Source of the DNA: JANLQX01 sp043775075
GTDB lineage: Bacteria > Actinomycetota > Acidimicrobiia > Acidimicrobiales > JANYDT01
Reading direction: 5' to 3'
Length of the DNA: 13,352 bases
Assembly: GCA_043775075.1 (NCBI GenBank)
Contig: JAYVSS010000136.1
Coordinates: 1-13,352 of the forward strand
This document shows, in pieces, positions 13,193-13,352 of this stretch; positions within the stretch are counted from its first letter, which is position 1, and the number at the start of each line of letters is the position of its first letter. The notes beneath the pieces are model-generated. The model was given only the letters and a program-made list of their open reading frames with translations. It was not told the origin of the DNA and searched no databases. The translations under genes were made by a program, and so were the position numbers.

Positions 13193-13352
13193 CGTCGTCG
13201 TCCGCCGCCCCCGTGTCTGCAATTTTTGATCCGACGAAGTGGACGGAGGTTGCGGGATTCTCGTTCACTGACATCACCTATCACCGCGCCATTGATCACG
13301 GCACCGTGCGCATTGCGTTCAACCGACCTGAAGTGCGAAATGCCTTTCGGCC
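13189..13352 (+). CDS. menB: 1,4-dihydroxy-2-naphthoyl-CoA synthase, 5' part
   Basis: This gene is cut by the window end; 54 codons are visible. The N-terminus carries the MenB signature: Phe-Asp-Pro-x-x-Trp-x-Glu-Val (13-21), then Gly-Phe-x-Phe-Thr-Asp-Ile-Thr-Tyr-His (23-32), then Arg-Ile-Ala-Phe-Asn-Arg-Pro-Glu-Val-Arg-Asn-Ala-Phe (41-53). The pattern is that of actinobacterial MenB, the crotonase-fold enzyme that closes the second ring of menaquinone from o-succinylbenzoyl-CoA. ATG 13189 overlaps the cupin stop (ATGA), so it reads as the next gene of the salvage operon. Menaquinone genes may continue past the window. A different crotonase is unlikely given the N-terminal signature. Confidence 0.85.
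   Translation, partial: MTSSSAAPVSAIFDPTKWTEVAGFSFTDITYHRAIDHGTVRIAFNRPEVRNAFR

Noticed and set aside
1..13352. CRISPR array, tRNA/rRNA, insertion sequence or prophage genes
   Set aside because: I looked for regular spaced repeats, tRNA-like ends and transposase or integrase motifs and saw none; only short local repeats are present.

Overview
The window is high-GC DNA with GTG/TTG starts, very short gaps and many 1-4 base stop/start overlaps. It carries a SCO6745-family gene and a MenB N-terminus of the actinobacterial type, so the source is very probably an actinobacterium. An acidimicrobial lineage would fit but cannot be shown from the sequence. I see no transposase, integrase, CRISPR array, tRNA or rRNA.

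Left part (1-4357). A decayed MazEF-type toxin-antitoxin module sits at 62-474: the antitoxin appears to have lost its natural start by frameshift, and the toxin keeps only its N-terminal third. It converges with a SCO6745-family gene (minus strand). After a gene-free 350-base gap comes a minus-strand pair with a 4-base gap: a PaaK-like acyl-CoA ligase followed by an amidase-signature hydrolase. Divergent from this pair is a plus-strand couple (4534-6182), a class I SAM-dependent methyltransferase and a small helical protein overlapping it by 4 bases. The divergent spacer holds a perfect 17-base palindrome and a G-rich 12-base tandem repeat.

Middle (6183-7061). A secreted protein of unknown function lies on the minus strand. 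Its upstream region contains three copies of GCGTCCAA and a perfect 12-base inverted repeat.

Right part (7062-13352). This is the most interesting region: a split nucleoside-salvage locus. On the minus strand, mtnA (methylthioribose-1-phosphate isomerase) is followed after one base by a short-chain dehydrogenase. Divergently, on the plus strand, come a PaaG-type crotonase, a purine nucleoside phosphorylase, an MTA/SAH-type nucleoside deaminase, a class II aldolase, a DUF985 cupin and the start of menB. The last five are joined by stop/start overlaps. Read together, deaminase, phosphorylase, MtnA and class II aldolase make a continuous 'deaminate first' route. In it, 5'-methylthioadenosine and/or 5'-deoxyadenosine become the inosine analogue, then a 5-substituted ribose-1-phosphate, then the ribulose-1-phosphate, which is cleaved (DHAP-shunt-like) or dehydrated (MtnB-like). 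The phosphorylase keeps the Glu/Asn pair that reads 6-oxopurines but has Ala where classical PNPs have the His that contacts the ribose 5'-OH. That fits a 5'-deoxy or 5'-methylthio substrate. The dehydrogenase and the cupin are the best candidates for uncharacterised downstream steps.
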